Shown piece after piece: positions 15,425-24,135 of a DNA stretch of 50,324 nucleotides. Where the stretch lies: contig PLRS01000122.1 of assembly GCA_003164035.1 (NCBI GenBank), positions 1 through 50,324 on the forward strand, in the 5' to 3' direction. The DNA comes from Bryobacterales bacterium (GTDB lineage Bacteria; Acidobacteriota; Terriglobia; Bryobacterales; Bryobacteraceae). The translations under genes were made by a program, and so were the position numbers. The first letter of the stretch is position 1. Each line of letters opens with the position of its first letter. The notes beneath the pieces were generated by a model. That model did not search any database. It was not told the origin of the DNA and saw only the letters and a list, made by a program, of their open reading frames with translations.

Positions 15425-17341
15425 GTGACGATTTATCGCGTCCCGCTCCGAACGGGATCGTTGGCGCATGTTGTGCCCGAGTCGGCTTTGGTTCGGCGCA
15501 CACCTTCCTCTCCCAGAGACACGCGGGAGGTGGAGAAGTACGTTGCCGCCCTTGAGGATGGGTCGCTGCCGGAGGCGGAGTTCCGCTGGCAAGGCGCAAA
15601 TCGGATTCACATCCGGACCGTGGCGTCGCCGGGCCAAGCCATCTCGGTCCAGGTCACCCATCATCCCGGTTGGCATGCGAAGGCCAATGGCACCTCCCGG
15701 CAGATTGAAGCCGACGGCCTGGGGTTGATGTGGCTCGAACCGCGATGCAGCGGCCCTTGCGATGTGCAGCTAGAATACGACGGCGGCGCCGAACTGCGGA
15801 TCGACCCCGCCAATTCGAACCACATGATCATCGGAGTGGACGGCGGCATCTACGCCACCCGCGACCGGGGCGTGAACTGGGAACACCTCAATGACATCGC
15901 CATCGCCCAGGCGTATCAGGTGGGCTACGACATGGCGCGGCCGTACCACGTTTGCTCCGGGTTCCAGGACAACGGCAGCGCCTGGGGCCCGTCGGCTACG
16001 CGCAACGTGAACGGAATGCTTAACAGCGACTGGGTGGAGGTGCTCGTCGGGGACGGCTTTCATTGTCAACCCGACCAGTCGGACTCGGGCCTGGTATACA
16101 TCGAATCCCAGGACGGGGGTCTGCTGCGCCTCAACTTCGCCACGCACGAACGCGTCGGTATCGTGCCGCATCCGAAATCCGGGGCGGAGCCGTATCGCTT
16201 CGAATGGGACGCTCCCATCGAGATTTCCAGCCACGACCCGAAGACCATCTATTTCGCCGCTCAGTTTCTCTTCAAATCGACGGATCGCGGCGACAGTTGG
16301 ACCACCATCAGTCCCGATCTCACCACGGGCGTGGACCGCAACCAAGCGAGCATATTGGGTAAACTCCCGAAAGATGGCATACTCTCGAAGAACTATGGCG
16401 TGAGTTGGTACCCGTGCATCACCCGTATCGGCGAGTCGCCGGTGGACGCGAACGTGCTGTGGGTCGGTACCCAGGACGGCAATCTTTCAGTGACGCGCGA
16501 TGGCGGCAAGACATGGCGTAACGTGGCCGGGCGCGTGCCGGGCGTGCCCCAGGGCACTTATGTGAACGGAATCGAACCTTCCCGTCTCGGCGCGGGAGCC
16601 GCCTACGTGGTATTCGACGGCCATCGGGGCGACGACTACGCCATCTATACCTTCTTCACCGGCGACTACGGCGACACCTGGCAGTCCGTGGCGGGTGATT
16701 TACCGCCTCGAACCGGGACCGCGCGCGTTGTTCGGGAGGATCCCCGCAACCCGAACCTGCTCTTTCTAGGAACGGAGTTCGGGGCCTGGGTGTCATTCGA
16801 CAAGGGAAAGGAATGGGCGCCGCTCGGGTCCAACTTCCCGGCGGTGCGCGTGGACGATATCAAGATTCACCCGCGCGAGCACGACCTGATTCTGGCTACG
16901 CATGGACGCGCTCTCTGGATATTGGACGACATCGGTTCGCTCGAAACGATAGGCACGGCAGTGCCCTCCGAGCTAACGCTTTTCGACATTCGTCCGGCGA
17001 TTTCGTGGCGCCAATTCGAGACCTCGAGCGGAGTGGAGGCACAGAAGCCGCTCGCGGCGCCCAATCCGTCCTACGGGGCCACGATTACTTACAGTCTGCC
17101 GCAGGCGACTAAAGAAAGACCGGCGATTACGGTGCTGGACGCGCAAGGAAGCGTTTACGATCTCTACAAGACCGGGATTGAAGCGGAGCGGCGGCTGGGC
17201 GCTCTCAAAACATCTTTGACTGCCGCTACCGGCGCCTGGAAAGCTGAGAATGCGGCTCCCGTTCCGGAAGCGGCCCGAAACCAAGCCGAGGAACTGGCCA
17301 GGGAGACTGTCGCCGCCCCGGCTTGCTATCATAATAGGTAA
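15425..17341 (+). pseudogene. Chimeric ORF: tail of the membrane protein fused to 3' part of a sortilin-like BNR propeller gene
   Basis: A 638-codon open frame from a GTG. Codons 1 to about 120 (TIYRVPLRTGSLAHVVPE, ISVQVTHHPGWHAKANG, CSGPCDVQLEYDGG) are the usual C-terminal soluble part of the membrane protein upstream. From about 15785 the sequence becomes a VPS10/sortilin-type glycosyl-hydrolase-like propeller entered mid-protein: IDPANSNHMIIGVDGGIYAT, GYDMARPYHVCSGFQDNGS, then BNR blades such as FKSTDRGDSWTTISPDL and VTRDGGKTWRNV, and HGRALWILDDI. The first 350 or so residues of that protein, including its signal peptide, are missing. Near the end (AQGSVYDLYKTGIEAER) another internal piece seems lost. 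The fusion is in frame, but with no membrane part or export signal I expect no function. Confidence 0.75.
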
Positions 17342-17347
17342 CCGGTG

Positions 17348-17968
17348 ATGACTGTCTCGGATCTGGCGGGTAGCGACGAAACCATTCTGGTAGCGCAGGC
17401 GCGTCAAAGCGACGCGACGGCGTTCTCGGAATTGGTGCGCCGCTACGAAAACAAGATTTTTCGCCTGGCGCTACACATTACGCAGAATCGCGAGGATGCC
17501 GAAGATGTGCTGCAGGAAGCCTTCCTGAAGGCTTACGAGCATCTCGACCAGTTCCAGGGGAATTCGAAGTTCTACACCTGGATCGTCCGTATCGCGGTCA
17601 ACCAGGCGCTCATGAAACTGCGGCGCCGCAAGACCGATAAATCGGTTTCCATGGACGAGCAGTTCGATACCGGCGAGGATACGCTGGTACGCGAAATCGC
17701 CGCCTGGGACGAGGATCCCGAACAGCAGTTTTCGCGGGAAGAGCTGGGACGGATTCTGGAGTCGGCGGTTCAAAGCCTGGAGCCTCCGTATCGCTCCGTT
17801 TTCGTGCTGCGGGATATCGACGACTTGTCCACGGAGGAAACCGCCCAGGCGCTGGACTTGTCCATTCCAGCCGTCAAGAGCAGACTCTTGCGGGCCCGCT
17901 TGCAATTGCGCGAGAAGCTGACCCGTCATTTCAAGCGCAAGGGGGACGACGCCTTTGCTTACCTGTAA
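17348..17968 (+). CDS. ECF-type RNA polymerase sigma factor
   Basis: 206 residues from ATG 17348 (a GTG one codon earlier is also possible). Region 2: FSELVRRYENKIFRLALHI, REDAEDVLQEAFLKAYEHL and KFYTWIVRIAVNQALMKLRRRK. Region 4: ESAVQSLEPPYRSVFVLRDI, STEETAQALDLSIPAVKSRL, LLRARLQLREKL, a clear helix-turn-helix. A linker of about 40 acidic residues lies between. It redirects RNA polymerase to a special promoter set. The next gene overlaps its 3' end and encodes the matching anti-sigma factor. It begins 6 bp after the chimeric pseudogene. Confidence 0.95.
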   Translation: MTVSDLAGSDETILVAQARQSDATAFSELVRRYENKIFRLALHITQNREDAEDVLQEAFLKAYEHLDQFQGNSKFYTWIVRIAVNQALMKLRRRKTDKSVSMDEQFDTGEDTLVREIAAWDEDPEQQFSREELGRILESAVQSLEPPYRSVFVLRDIDDLSTEETAQALDLSIPAVKSRLLRARLQLREKLTRHFKRKGDDAFAYL

Positions 17969-18200
17969 GGACTTTTTGCGGGAATTGAGCGATTATCTGG
18001 ACGAGAACCTCGCCGGCGAGGCCCGTACCGAGTTGGAGCAGCATATTGCCGCGTGTCCGAACTGTTGGGTGATTGCCGACACCACTAAGAAGACGATTCG
18101 AGTGTATAAGGGAATGGATCCCTACCCGATTCCGCCCGACGTGGAAGCGCGCCTGATGCAGGCGCTGGAGCGGAAGATGGCCGCCAAGCAGTCGAAGTAG
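17955..18200 (+). CDS. Zinc-finger anti-sigma factor (zf-HC2 / ZAS type)
   Basis: 81 residues starting at a TTG that overlaps the end of the sigma factor gene by 14 bp. LTCKDFLRELSDYLDENL is the standard start of zf-HC2 anti-sigma domains, and EQHIAACPNC supplies the His-x3-Cys-x2-Cys zinc site; Cys4 is the fourth ligand. No membrane segment follows, so this is a soluble, redox- or metal-responsive type that would bind the sigma factor and release it when zinc is lost or thiols are oxidised. Overlap with the sigma gene fixes the pairing. Confidence 0.9.
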   Translation: MLTCKDFLRELSDYLDENLAGEARTELEQHIAACPNCWVIADTTKKTIRVYKGMDPYPIPPDVEARLMQALERKMAAKQSK

Positions 18201-18299
18201 GCGGCCTTGGCGGTGTCCGGCTTCCCGGCCCCTCTTGACGAAAACCGTATCGCGCGACAATGATAGTTCAGCGGGAACCGATCGGGCTGGAGAAAACAA

Positions 18300-18545
18300 G
18301 TGAACGACCAACAGATTCTTACCGTTGCCATCGCCATCGTTTTCCCTTTGTCGATGCTGATCTATTCCAACAGCCGGATCACCGATGCAAAAGAGACGCT
18401 CCGTGCCGAAATGGGCACCCTTCGCGCCGACATGAAACTGGACTTCGAGCGCCTCTCGAACAAGATCGACCACCTCGCCGAAGAAGTGGCCACGCTCAAA
18501 GAACTGCTGTCCACACACCTCCGCGAACATCACGGCGTCAAGTAA
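18300..18545 (+). CDS. Small membrane protein with coiled coil
   Basis: 81 residues from a GTG at 18300. One N-terminal membrane helix (ILTVAIAIVFPLSMLIY, about residues 5-21) is followed by a heptad-patterned coiled coil (LRAEMGTLRADMKLDFERL, then IDHLAEEVATLKELL) and a basic end (THLREHHGVK). It resembles the many short membrane-anchored coiled-coil proteins found near acidobacterial toxin-antitoxin genes; function unknown. Its last 24 codons and the following 30 bp recur at 19221-19324 as a truncated second copy. Confidence 0.7.
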   Translation: MNDQQILTVAIAIVFPLSMLIYSNSRITDAKETLRAEMGTLRADMKLDFERLSNKIDHLAEEVATLKELLSTHLREHHGVK

Positions 18546-18576
18546 GCCTGCGCCGCCCAGTTTCTGGAGCGCGGAA
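18473..18576 (+). repeat. 104-bp direct repeat, copy A
   Basis: Covers the last 24 codons of the small membrane protein gene and 31 bp behind it. Copy B at 19221-19324 has the same length and 5 mismatches (about 95 percent identity), three inside the coding part. The two copies bracket the DUF5615/DUF433 pair. Confidence 0.9.
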
Positions 18577-18906
18577 TCAGCGCAGCTCGACGAGCCGCTC
18601 GCCGCTCTCGAACCGCTCCACAATTCGGCGCCATTGATCCATAAACACCTTCAGTAGAGAGACCCGCCGGCAATTGCCGACCCGGACCCAAAGCAACCGG
18701 GCCGAGGGCTTCTTGGAGTACAACGCTGCGAAGTCTTCATCCTTGGAAATCAGCACCAGATCGTTCTCGGCGGCAAATGTCCAAACCTCGGCATCGCTCC
18801 CGCATCGCAGCCCGATATCACTGACGTGCAACGCCTCACCATGAAGGTCCTGGGAGATGAAGCGAGCCAGTGCAGGAGGGAGCTGATTGTCGACCAGGAA
18901 TTTCAC
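18577..18906 (-). CDS. DUF5615 PIN-like toxin
   Basis: 109 residues. The start MKFLVDNQLPPALARFI with an early Asp, then DLVLISKDEDFAALY and LLWVRVGNC, is the DUF5615/Mut7-C-like PIN fold, in which several acidic residues (Asp6, Asp57, Asp59 region) would hold a metal for RNA cleavage. The start overlaps the stop of the DUF433 gene as ATGA, so the two are made together. Related pairs (VapBC45 type) are toxin plus antitoxin. The gene lies opposite to the small membrane-protein gene and starts right at the inner edge of repeat A. Confidence 0.88.
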   Translation of the reverse strand: MKFLVDNQLPPALARFISQDLHGEALHVSDIGLRCGSDAEVWTFAAENDLVLISKDEDFAALYSKKPSARLLWVRVGNCRRVSLLKVFMDQWRRIVERFESGERLVELR

Positions 18907-19130
18907 GCGGACAACAGGATCGAATGATCAGTCTGTCGAGCGGCGTACTGGATTGACGCGAGAATGTCCTCTCGCTCAAGGTACGGATAATCCGAGAGAA
19001 TCTCCTCGAAGCTTGCTCCCGCGCCAAGCAATTCGAGGATATCCGTCACGCGGATCCTCATGCCGCGTATACACGGACGCCCGCCACACTGGGCATCGTC
19101 TATCGTGATTCGACTGAGCTGACTCGTCAT
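18903..19130 (-). CDS. DUF433 antitoxin
   Basis: 75 residues from ATG 19130; the frame is open to 19169, but MTSQLSRITIDDAQCGGRP is the family start. CGGRPCIRGMRIRVTDILELL is the DUF433 signature, followed by FEEILSDYPYLEREDILASI, the winged or helix-turn-helix part. DUF433 proteins (VapB45-like) bind the DUF5615 toxin and probably the promoter of the pair. It precedes and overlaps the toxin gene, the usual antitoxin-first order. Confidence 0.9.
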   Translation of the reverse strand: MTSQLSRITIDDAQCGGRPCIRGMRIRVTDILELLGAGASFEEILSDYPYLEREDILASIQYAARQTDHSILLSA

Positions 19131-19220
19131 ATATGGCAGCCTCAAATTAGTGTAGCGCTTTTGGCGCAAAGGCGTTCAGGCTGGCTGCGACCCTCCTCGA
19201 CCCCCCCTTGTTTCTGTGCG

Positions 19221-19324
19221 CCTCGGCGAAGAAGTGGCCACGCTCAAGGAACTGATGTCCACACACCTCCGCGAACATCACGGCGTCAAGTAAGCCTCCG
19301 CCGCCCAGCTTCTGGAGCGCGGAA
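19221..19324 (+). repeat. 104-bp direct repeat, copy B (truncated gene remnant)
   Basis: Second copy of the 3' end of the small membrane-protein gene. It still reads LGEEVATLKELMSTHLREHH to the same TAA but has no start or membrane segment. Just upstream the sequence is unrelated to copy A, so the similarity begins abruptly. It is a remnant, not a gene. Confidence 0.9.
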
Positions 19325-19381
19325 ACCAGCCAAGTGGATCTTCGACAGCTCCCCGGAGCCCCTTTGCACCGCGAACACGGG

Positions 19382-19759
19382 CTAATGGGGCGTTTCGGAT
19401 TGCAGCTTGGCGATTGCCTCCCGGGAGGCGTCGGCAACCGATTCCGACTTGTCAAAATTGGATCTCTCGTTGTCGCCCAGCAGTTGGCGCAGCCTTGGCA
19501 ATGCCTCGGTCGCATTGAGTGTTACAAGCGCGTAGATGGCGAGAACCCGCATGTTCGGATGCGGATCGTTCAGCGTTCCGATCAAGGGTAATATTGCCGA
19601 TGCATCGCCAATCTGCCCGAGTGACCACGGCACGATTTGGTTGATCTCCGTATCCTTTAGAAGAGGCACCAGGATGGGGACCGCGCGTGGATCTTTCAAG
19701 TCGCCGAGGAGGTGCGCGGCGTAATAGCGGTCCCCGGCGATTTCCGCTTGGAGGGACCA
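19382..19759 (-). pseudogene. C-terminal part of a HEAT-repeat protein
   Basis: Reads WSLQAEIAGDRYYAAHLLGDL, DPRAVPILVPLLKDTEIN, VPWSLGQIGDASAILPLIGTL, MRVLAIYALVTLNATEALPRL and ends AKLQSETPH: four or so HEAT/PBS-lyase-like helical repeats. The open frame continues upstream to 19843, but beyond 19759 it stops looking like HEAT. The part that should precede it lies on the opposite strand immediately to the right (19760-19945). No start codon or ribosome site is attached, so expression is unlikely. Confidence 0.65.
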
Positions 19760-19945
19760 CCTGAGGGATGTCAGTGTTCTTTCCAAACTGCAGCCGTGGT
19801 TGACGTACGAGGATCGGCATCTGAGGGGAAATGCCGCGTTCATTTATGCCGGGCTGGGCGATCCCCGCGGATTCGACGTAATTGCGGCCATTCTCCGCGA
19901 TCGTTCCGAAAGGCCAAAGGGTCAGGGCGTTGGGAGCGGCTTCGG
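19760..19945 (+). pseudogene. Inverted N-terminal part of the same HEAT-repeat protein
   Basis: Plus-strand reading LSKLQPWLTYEDRHLRGNAA, then FIYAGLGDPRGFDVIAAIL and RDRSERPKGQG. This is the kind of HEAT repeat that in related proteins directly precedes a WSLQA... segment with DRYYAAHLLGDLKDP, which here is on the minus strand starting at 19759. The two halves sit head to head, exactly what inversion of this short segment would produce. The remainder to the next gene (20074) holds nothing I recognise. Confidence 0.55.
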
Positions 19946-20074
19946 GCTGAATTTGAGCCCTGCCATCCTTGCCTCTATTCTACGCCTACCGGCTAAGGCC
20001 TGCCCGCGAGGGCGACAATTTACCCACTCCCCGCCCGCTTTGTCCTATGATGACAAGGACGGAGTCGGCACCCA

Positions 20075-21802
20075 ATGCTTTCGCGATTTGCGGTTCTCGC
20101 GGCGGGAATATGGCTGTTGCCGGTGCTGTTCCCAGCCGAACCGGCGCAGGATTCCCCCGGCCAGGCTCCCCAAAATCAGCCCGAGATGAGCCAGCGCGAC
20201 GAACCAGCCACCTTTCAGGCCCACGTCAACCTGGTGATGGTGCCGGTGGTGGTGCGCGATCGCCAGGGCCGGGCGGTGGATGGCTTGCGGCAGCAGGATT
20301 TCCAACTCTTCGACAAGAACAAGCCGCAGGAGATCACCCGCTTTTCGGTGGAGAAGCGGCCGGCTAGCGGGGCGCTGGAAGTGATGGCTACCGGTAAGTC
20401 CCCAACCCAGTCCGAAAACGGCGTGCCGGCCGGCATGGCGGATCGCTTCGTGGCGTATCTGTTCGACGACGTTCACGCCCGGTTCGGCGACCTGGCGCGG
20501 GCCCGCGATGCCGCCATGCGCCACATGAGCGATCAGTTGCGCACCGGCGACCGCGTGGCCGTGTTCACCACCTCCGGCCAGGTGATGCAGGATTTCACCG
20601 ACGATCTGGAAAAGGTGCATGCCGCCCTGGCACTCCTCAAGCCGCGGCCCATCGCCCGCCCCGTCACCCAGCAGTGCCCCGATATTTCCTATTTCATGGC
20701 CGACATGATCGTGAACAAGAACGACCCTATGGCCATCGCGGCGGCCACCACGGAAGTCATGGTCTGCGGCGCCATGGATTCCACCATGCGTCAGCAGGCG
20801 CAGCAGATGGCGATAGCGGAGGCCAACACCCGCCTGTCGGAAGGCGACCACGAGACGCGCGTCTCGCTGTCGGTGGTCCGCGACGTGGTGCGGCAAATGG
20901 CCGGCATGCCCGGTGAACGCGTGCTGGTGCTGGTTTCGCCCGGCTTTCTGACCCTGGTGGAGCACCGGCAGGAGGTAACCGATTTGCTCGACCGCGCCAT
21001 TCGCGGCAACGTCGTCGTCAATGCCATTAACCTCCTCGGGCTGGCGATTCCCGGTTTCGACGTCAGCCAGCGGATGATCACTCAAGGTTCGCAGCGGCTG
21101 AAAGACCAATATGCCAGCATGAGCGCGATTGCCGACGAAGACGTGCTGGTGGAACTCACGGCCGGCACCGGCGGCATGTTTTTTCATAACAACAACGATC
21201 TGGACGAAGGACTGCGCCGCGCCGCGTCTGCTCCCGAGGTCTACTATCTGCTTGGCTTTTCGCCCCAGAACCTGAAACTGGACGGCAGCTTTCATGCCCT
21301 GCGGGTAGCGCTCAAGACCCCGCCGGCGGATACGAGCCTTGTGGCGCGCAAGGGTTACTACGCGCCGCGCCACCTGGAAAGTGCCGAGGAAAATGCCAAG
21401 CGCGAGATCGAAGAGGCGCTGTTCTCGCGCGAGGAACTGAACGACATGCCGGTCGAACTGCATACCCAGTTCTTCAAGCCCACCGAACAGACCGCCAACG
21501 TGGCCGTGCTGGCCCATCTCGACTTCAGGCATATCAAATTTCGCAAAGCCGACGGCCGTAACATGGACAACCTGACGGTGGTGACCGGCCTGTTCGATCG
21601 CAATGGCAAGTTTGTCACTGGTTTGACCAAGAAAATCGAATTTCGCCTGCTCGATCAAACCCTCGAGAGGAGGTTGGCGCAAGGCATCACGGTACGCTCC
21701 AACCTGGACGTGAAGCCGGGCACGTACATGGTCCGGCTGGTGGTGCGGGATTCCGAAGGGCAGCAGATGGCGGCCCAGAACGGCTCGGTTTTCATTCCAT
21801 AG
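20075..21802 (+). CDS. VWFA-related acidobacterial protein 1
   Basis: 575 residues with a signal peptide (MLSRFAVLAAGIWLLPVLF). The conserved start of the acidobacterial VWFA-related family (TIGR03436-like) is clear: NLVMVPVVVRDRQGRAVDGL and DFQLFDKNKPQEITRFS. A von Willebrand A fold follows: VAYLFDDVHARFGDLARARD in place of a classic DxSxS metal site, DRVAVFTTSGQVMQDF, GERVLVLVSPGFLTL and YYLLGFSPQNLKLDGSFHAL. The C-terminal third is beta-rich (VAVLAHLDFRHIKFR, GTYMVRLVVRDSEGQQM). Role in this phylum is unknown; extracytoplasmic adhesion or scaffolding is usually supposed. It is followed 13 bp later by a longer relative. Confidence 0.9.
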   Translation: MLSRFAVLAAGIWLLPVLFPAEPAQDSPGQAPQNQPEMSQRDEPATFQAHVNLVMVPVVVRDRQGRAVDGLRQQDFQLFDKNKPQEITRFSVEKRPASGALEVMATGKSPTQSENGVPAGMADRFVAYLFDDVHARFGDLARARDAAMRHMSDQLRTGDRVAVFTTSGQVMQDFTDDLEKVHAALALLKPRPIARPVTQQCPDISYFMADMIVNKNDPMAIAAATTEVMVCGAMDSTMRQQAQQMAIAEANTRLSEGDHETRVSLSVVRDVVRQMAGMPGERVLVLVSPGFLTLVEHRQEVTDLLDRAIRGNVVVNAINLLGLAIPGFDVSQRMITQGSQRLKDQYASMSAIADEDVLVELTAGTGGMFFHNNNDLDEGLRRAASAPEVYYLLGFSPQNLKLDGSFHALRVALKTPPADTSLVARKGYYAPRHLESAEENAKREIEEALFSREELNDMPVELHTQFFKPTEQTANVAVLAHLDFRHIKFRKADGRNMDNLTVVTGLFDRNGKFVTGLTKKIEFRLLDQTLERRLAQGITVRSNLDVKPGTYMVRLVVRDSEGQQMAAQNGSVFIP

Positions 21803-21815
21803 GAAGGATCGGAAC

Positions 21816-24104
21816 ATGCGGAGGATGGCAACACTGACGGGGTTGGTAGGGGCCTTGGCTCTGGCCCTGGGAGCGCAGGACACTCCCCAGCAGGCGCCCA
21901 TAAACACCGGCACGGTGATTCGCACCGAAACCCGGCAGGTGCTGGTAGACGCGGTCGTCACCGACAAGAAGAACAACTACGTTCGCGATCTGACCGCGAA
22001 GGACTTCAAGGTGCTGGAGGACAACAAGGAGCAGAGCATCGAAAGCTTCTCCTATGAGGCCGATCCCGCCGCGCCCTCGGACCGGCAGCAACGCTATCTT
22101 GTGCTGTTTTTCGACAATTCCACCATGAATTACAGCGACCAGGCGCGGGCCCGCGACGCCGCCGCTAAGTTCATCGCCAAGAATGCCGGGCCCAACCACC
22201 TGATGGCCATCGTGAATTTCGGCGGCAGCGTTCAGATCGCTCAGAATTTCACCGCCGACGCCGAACGCCTGATGGACGTGGTGAAGGGCGTCAGGTTTTC
22301 CGCGGTCGGTCCGGCTAGCGGCGCCGGCGCGGGCATGGGTGGGCTGAATCGCGCCGCGTCGGATTTCGGCGCGCGCACCTTGCTCTTGGGCGTGCGCACG
22401 CTTGCCAGGAACCTGTCCGACGTGCCCGGACGCAAATCCCTGATCCTGCTAACCGCCGGATTTCCGCTCACCATCGAGACGCAATCCGAGCTGACAGCGG
22501 CCATCGACATGTGCAACAAGTCGAACGTCGCCGTGTACCCGATCGACGTGCGGGGCCTGGTGACGCAACCCACGCTTAGTCCGGGTAGTCCCGGTAACCC
22601 CGGTATGCGCATGGAGTTGCGTCCGCCGCTCTCGGTGGGCGGGGGTTTATCGAACGGCTTTGTGCCGCAGGTCCGGGGCGGAACGGGAGGCAGCACGGGC
22701 GGGGGCACGGGCGGCGGCGGCGCCTCTCCCGGCAGCGGCCGTACCTCAACCGGGACTACGGGCGGCTCCGGCCACAGCACTGCGCCGCCGTCTTCGGGCA
22801 CCACGGGCAGGACTACGACTGGCGGCGGCAATACCGTCAATCAGAACCTGAACCCCAACTTCAACCCTATGCGGCAGCCGCGCAACATCGTGCCGGTGAT
22901 TCCGCAGTCGGTCGTCGGCAACCAGCAGGTGCTCTACATGCTGGCCGACGGCACCGGCGGCTTCGTCATCGTCAACACCAACGATTTGTTGAGTGGACTG
23001 GACAAGATCGGCAGGGAGCAGAACGAATACTACCTGATCGGCTATGCGCCGCCGGACACCGCGGAGGGCAGTTGCCACGCCTTGAAGGTGAAAGTGGCGC
23101 ACAGCTACACGGTCCGCGCCCGAACCGGTTATTGCAACGTCAAGCAGGTGGATCTGCTCGCCGGCAAACCCGTCGAAAAGGACCTGGAAACCCGCGCCGC
23201 CGCCAATGTGCCCGGTACCATCCAGGCTTCCATGCTGGCGCCCTTCTTCTATGCGTCTGGCAGCGCCGCCCGCGTGGATTTGGCCCTGGAGGTTCCTTCC
23301 GCGTCCATCAAGTTCGAAAAGGTGAAGGGCAAGATGCATGCCCAGATCGACATCCTGGCGGTGGCGTCGAAGGCCGACGGCTCGGTGGCCGCGCGCTTCA
23401 GCGACAGCGTCAAGATCGATCTGCCGGATAAAAAGGATCTCGAGGCCTTTACCCAGCACCCCTACCACTACGACAACCAGTTTGACGTGGCGCCCGGCGC
23501 CTATACCTTAAAGGTGGTCTTCAGCTCCGGCGGCGAGGAGTTTGGCAAGCTCGAAACGCCGCTCCAGATTGAAGTTTACGACGGCAAGGCGCTATTCCTC
23601 AGCGGCGTGGCACTAAGCAAAGAGTTCCGCCAGGCTACGGCGCAGGACGCGGATCTGGATACGGTGCTGCTGGAAGGCCGCGCGCCGCTGATCGTCCAGA
23701 CCAGAAATGGCCCACTGGAGCTGGTTCCGGCCGGAACCAACCGCTTCGCCAAAACGGATCGCGCCGCCGCCTACCTGGAAATCTACGAGCCGCTGATGGC
23801 GTCGGCGAGCGCCCCGCGGCCGAAAGAAGAAGGGGCCGCCGCCCAGCCGGGCACCCCGGCCGTCCCCGAGGGGCCCCAGATTGCTCTCCAACTGCGCGTA
23901 ATCGACCGCAAGAGCGGCGACACAAAGGGCGATTCCGGGCTGGTGGACGTGACCAATTCGGCCCGCCCCGGGAACGCGGTTGTGCCGATCGCGCTCGATC
24001 TGCACCTGGATAAGCTCGGTGCTGGCACGTATCGGGCCGAACTGAGAGCGGTGGACAATACGGGCCGTGCCGTAACCAGAGTTGTGGATTTCGAAGTGCT
24101 GTGA
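21816..24104 (+). CDS. VWFA-related acidobacterial protein 2, with Gly/Thr-rich linker
   Basis: 762 residues, signal peptide up to about ALGAQ. Same layout as the preceding gene: VLVDAVVTDKKNNYVRDL, DFKVLEDNKEQSIESFS, then VLFFDNSTMNYSD with Asp100 and Ser102 as a partial metal site, GRKSLILLTAGFPL, and YYLIGYAPPD. Inside the A domain, about residues 285-350, is a low-complexity Gly/Thr/Ser insert (GGSTGGGTGGGGASPG), a flexible linker. The C-terminal beta domain (FDVAPGAYTLKVVFSSGG) parallels that of gene 1, and the tail has a Pro/Ala-rich segment and one more strand-rich domain. AGGAAGG before the ATG gives a good ribosome site. Confidence 0.9.
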   Translation: MRRMATLTGLVGALALALGAQDTPQQAPINTGTVIRTETRQVLVDAVVTDKKNNYVRDLTAKDFKVLEDNKEQSIESFSYEADPAAPSDRQQRYLVLFFDNSTMNYSDQARARDAAAKFIAKNAGPNHLMAIVNFGGSVQIAQNFTADAERLMDVVKGVRFSAVGPASGAGAGMGGLNRAASDFGARTLLLGVRTLARNLSDVPGRKSLILLTAGFPLTIETQSELTAAIDMCNKSNVAVYPIDVRGLVTQPTLSPGSPGNPGMRMELRPPLSVGGGLSNGFVPQVRGGTGGSTGGGTGGGGASPGSGRTSTGTTGGSGHSTAPPSSGTTGRTTTGGGNTVNQNLNPNFNPMRQPRNIVPVIPQSVVGNQQVLYMLADGTGGFVIVNTNDLLSGLDKIGREQNEYYLIGYAPPDTAEGSCHALKVKVAHSYTVRARTGYCNVKQVDLLAGKPVEKDLETRAAANVPGTIQASMLAPFFYASGSAARVDLALEVPSASIKFEKVKGKMHAQIDILAVASKADGSVAARFSDSVKIDLPDKKDLEAFTQHPYHYDNQFDVAPGAYTLKVVFSSGGEEFGKLETPLQIEVYDGKALFLSGVALSKEFRQATAQDADLDTVLLEGRAPLIVQTRNGPLELVPAGTNRFAKTDRAAAYLEIYEPLMASASAPRPKEEGAAAQPGTPAVPEGPQIALQLRVIDRKSGDTKGDSGLVDVTNSARPGNAVVPIALDLHLDKLGAGTYRAELRAVDNTGRAVTRVVDFEVL

Positions 24105-24135
24105 AATCCCGACTGGGAACTACTTAGAGCTCAAG

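Noticed and set aside
18577-19130. Insertion sequence between the 104-bp repeats
   Set aside because: The interval codes only for the DUF5615/DUF433 pair; no transposase and no terminal inverted repeats.
20045-21976. 643-codon open frame on the minus strand
   Set aside because: It lies wholly antisense to the VWFA gene 1 and the start of gene 2; composition is His/Gln/Arg-rich as expected from the reverse frame, with no domain.
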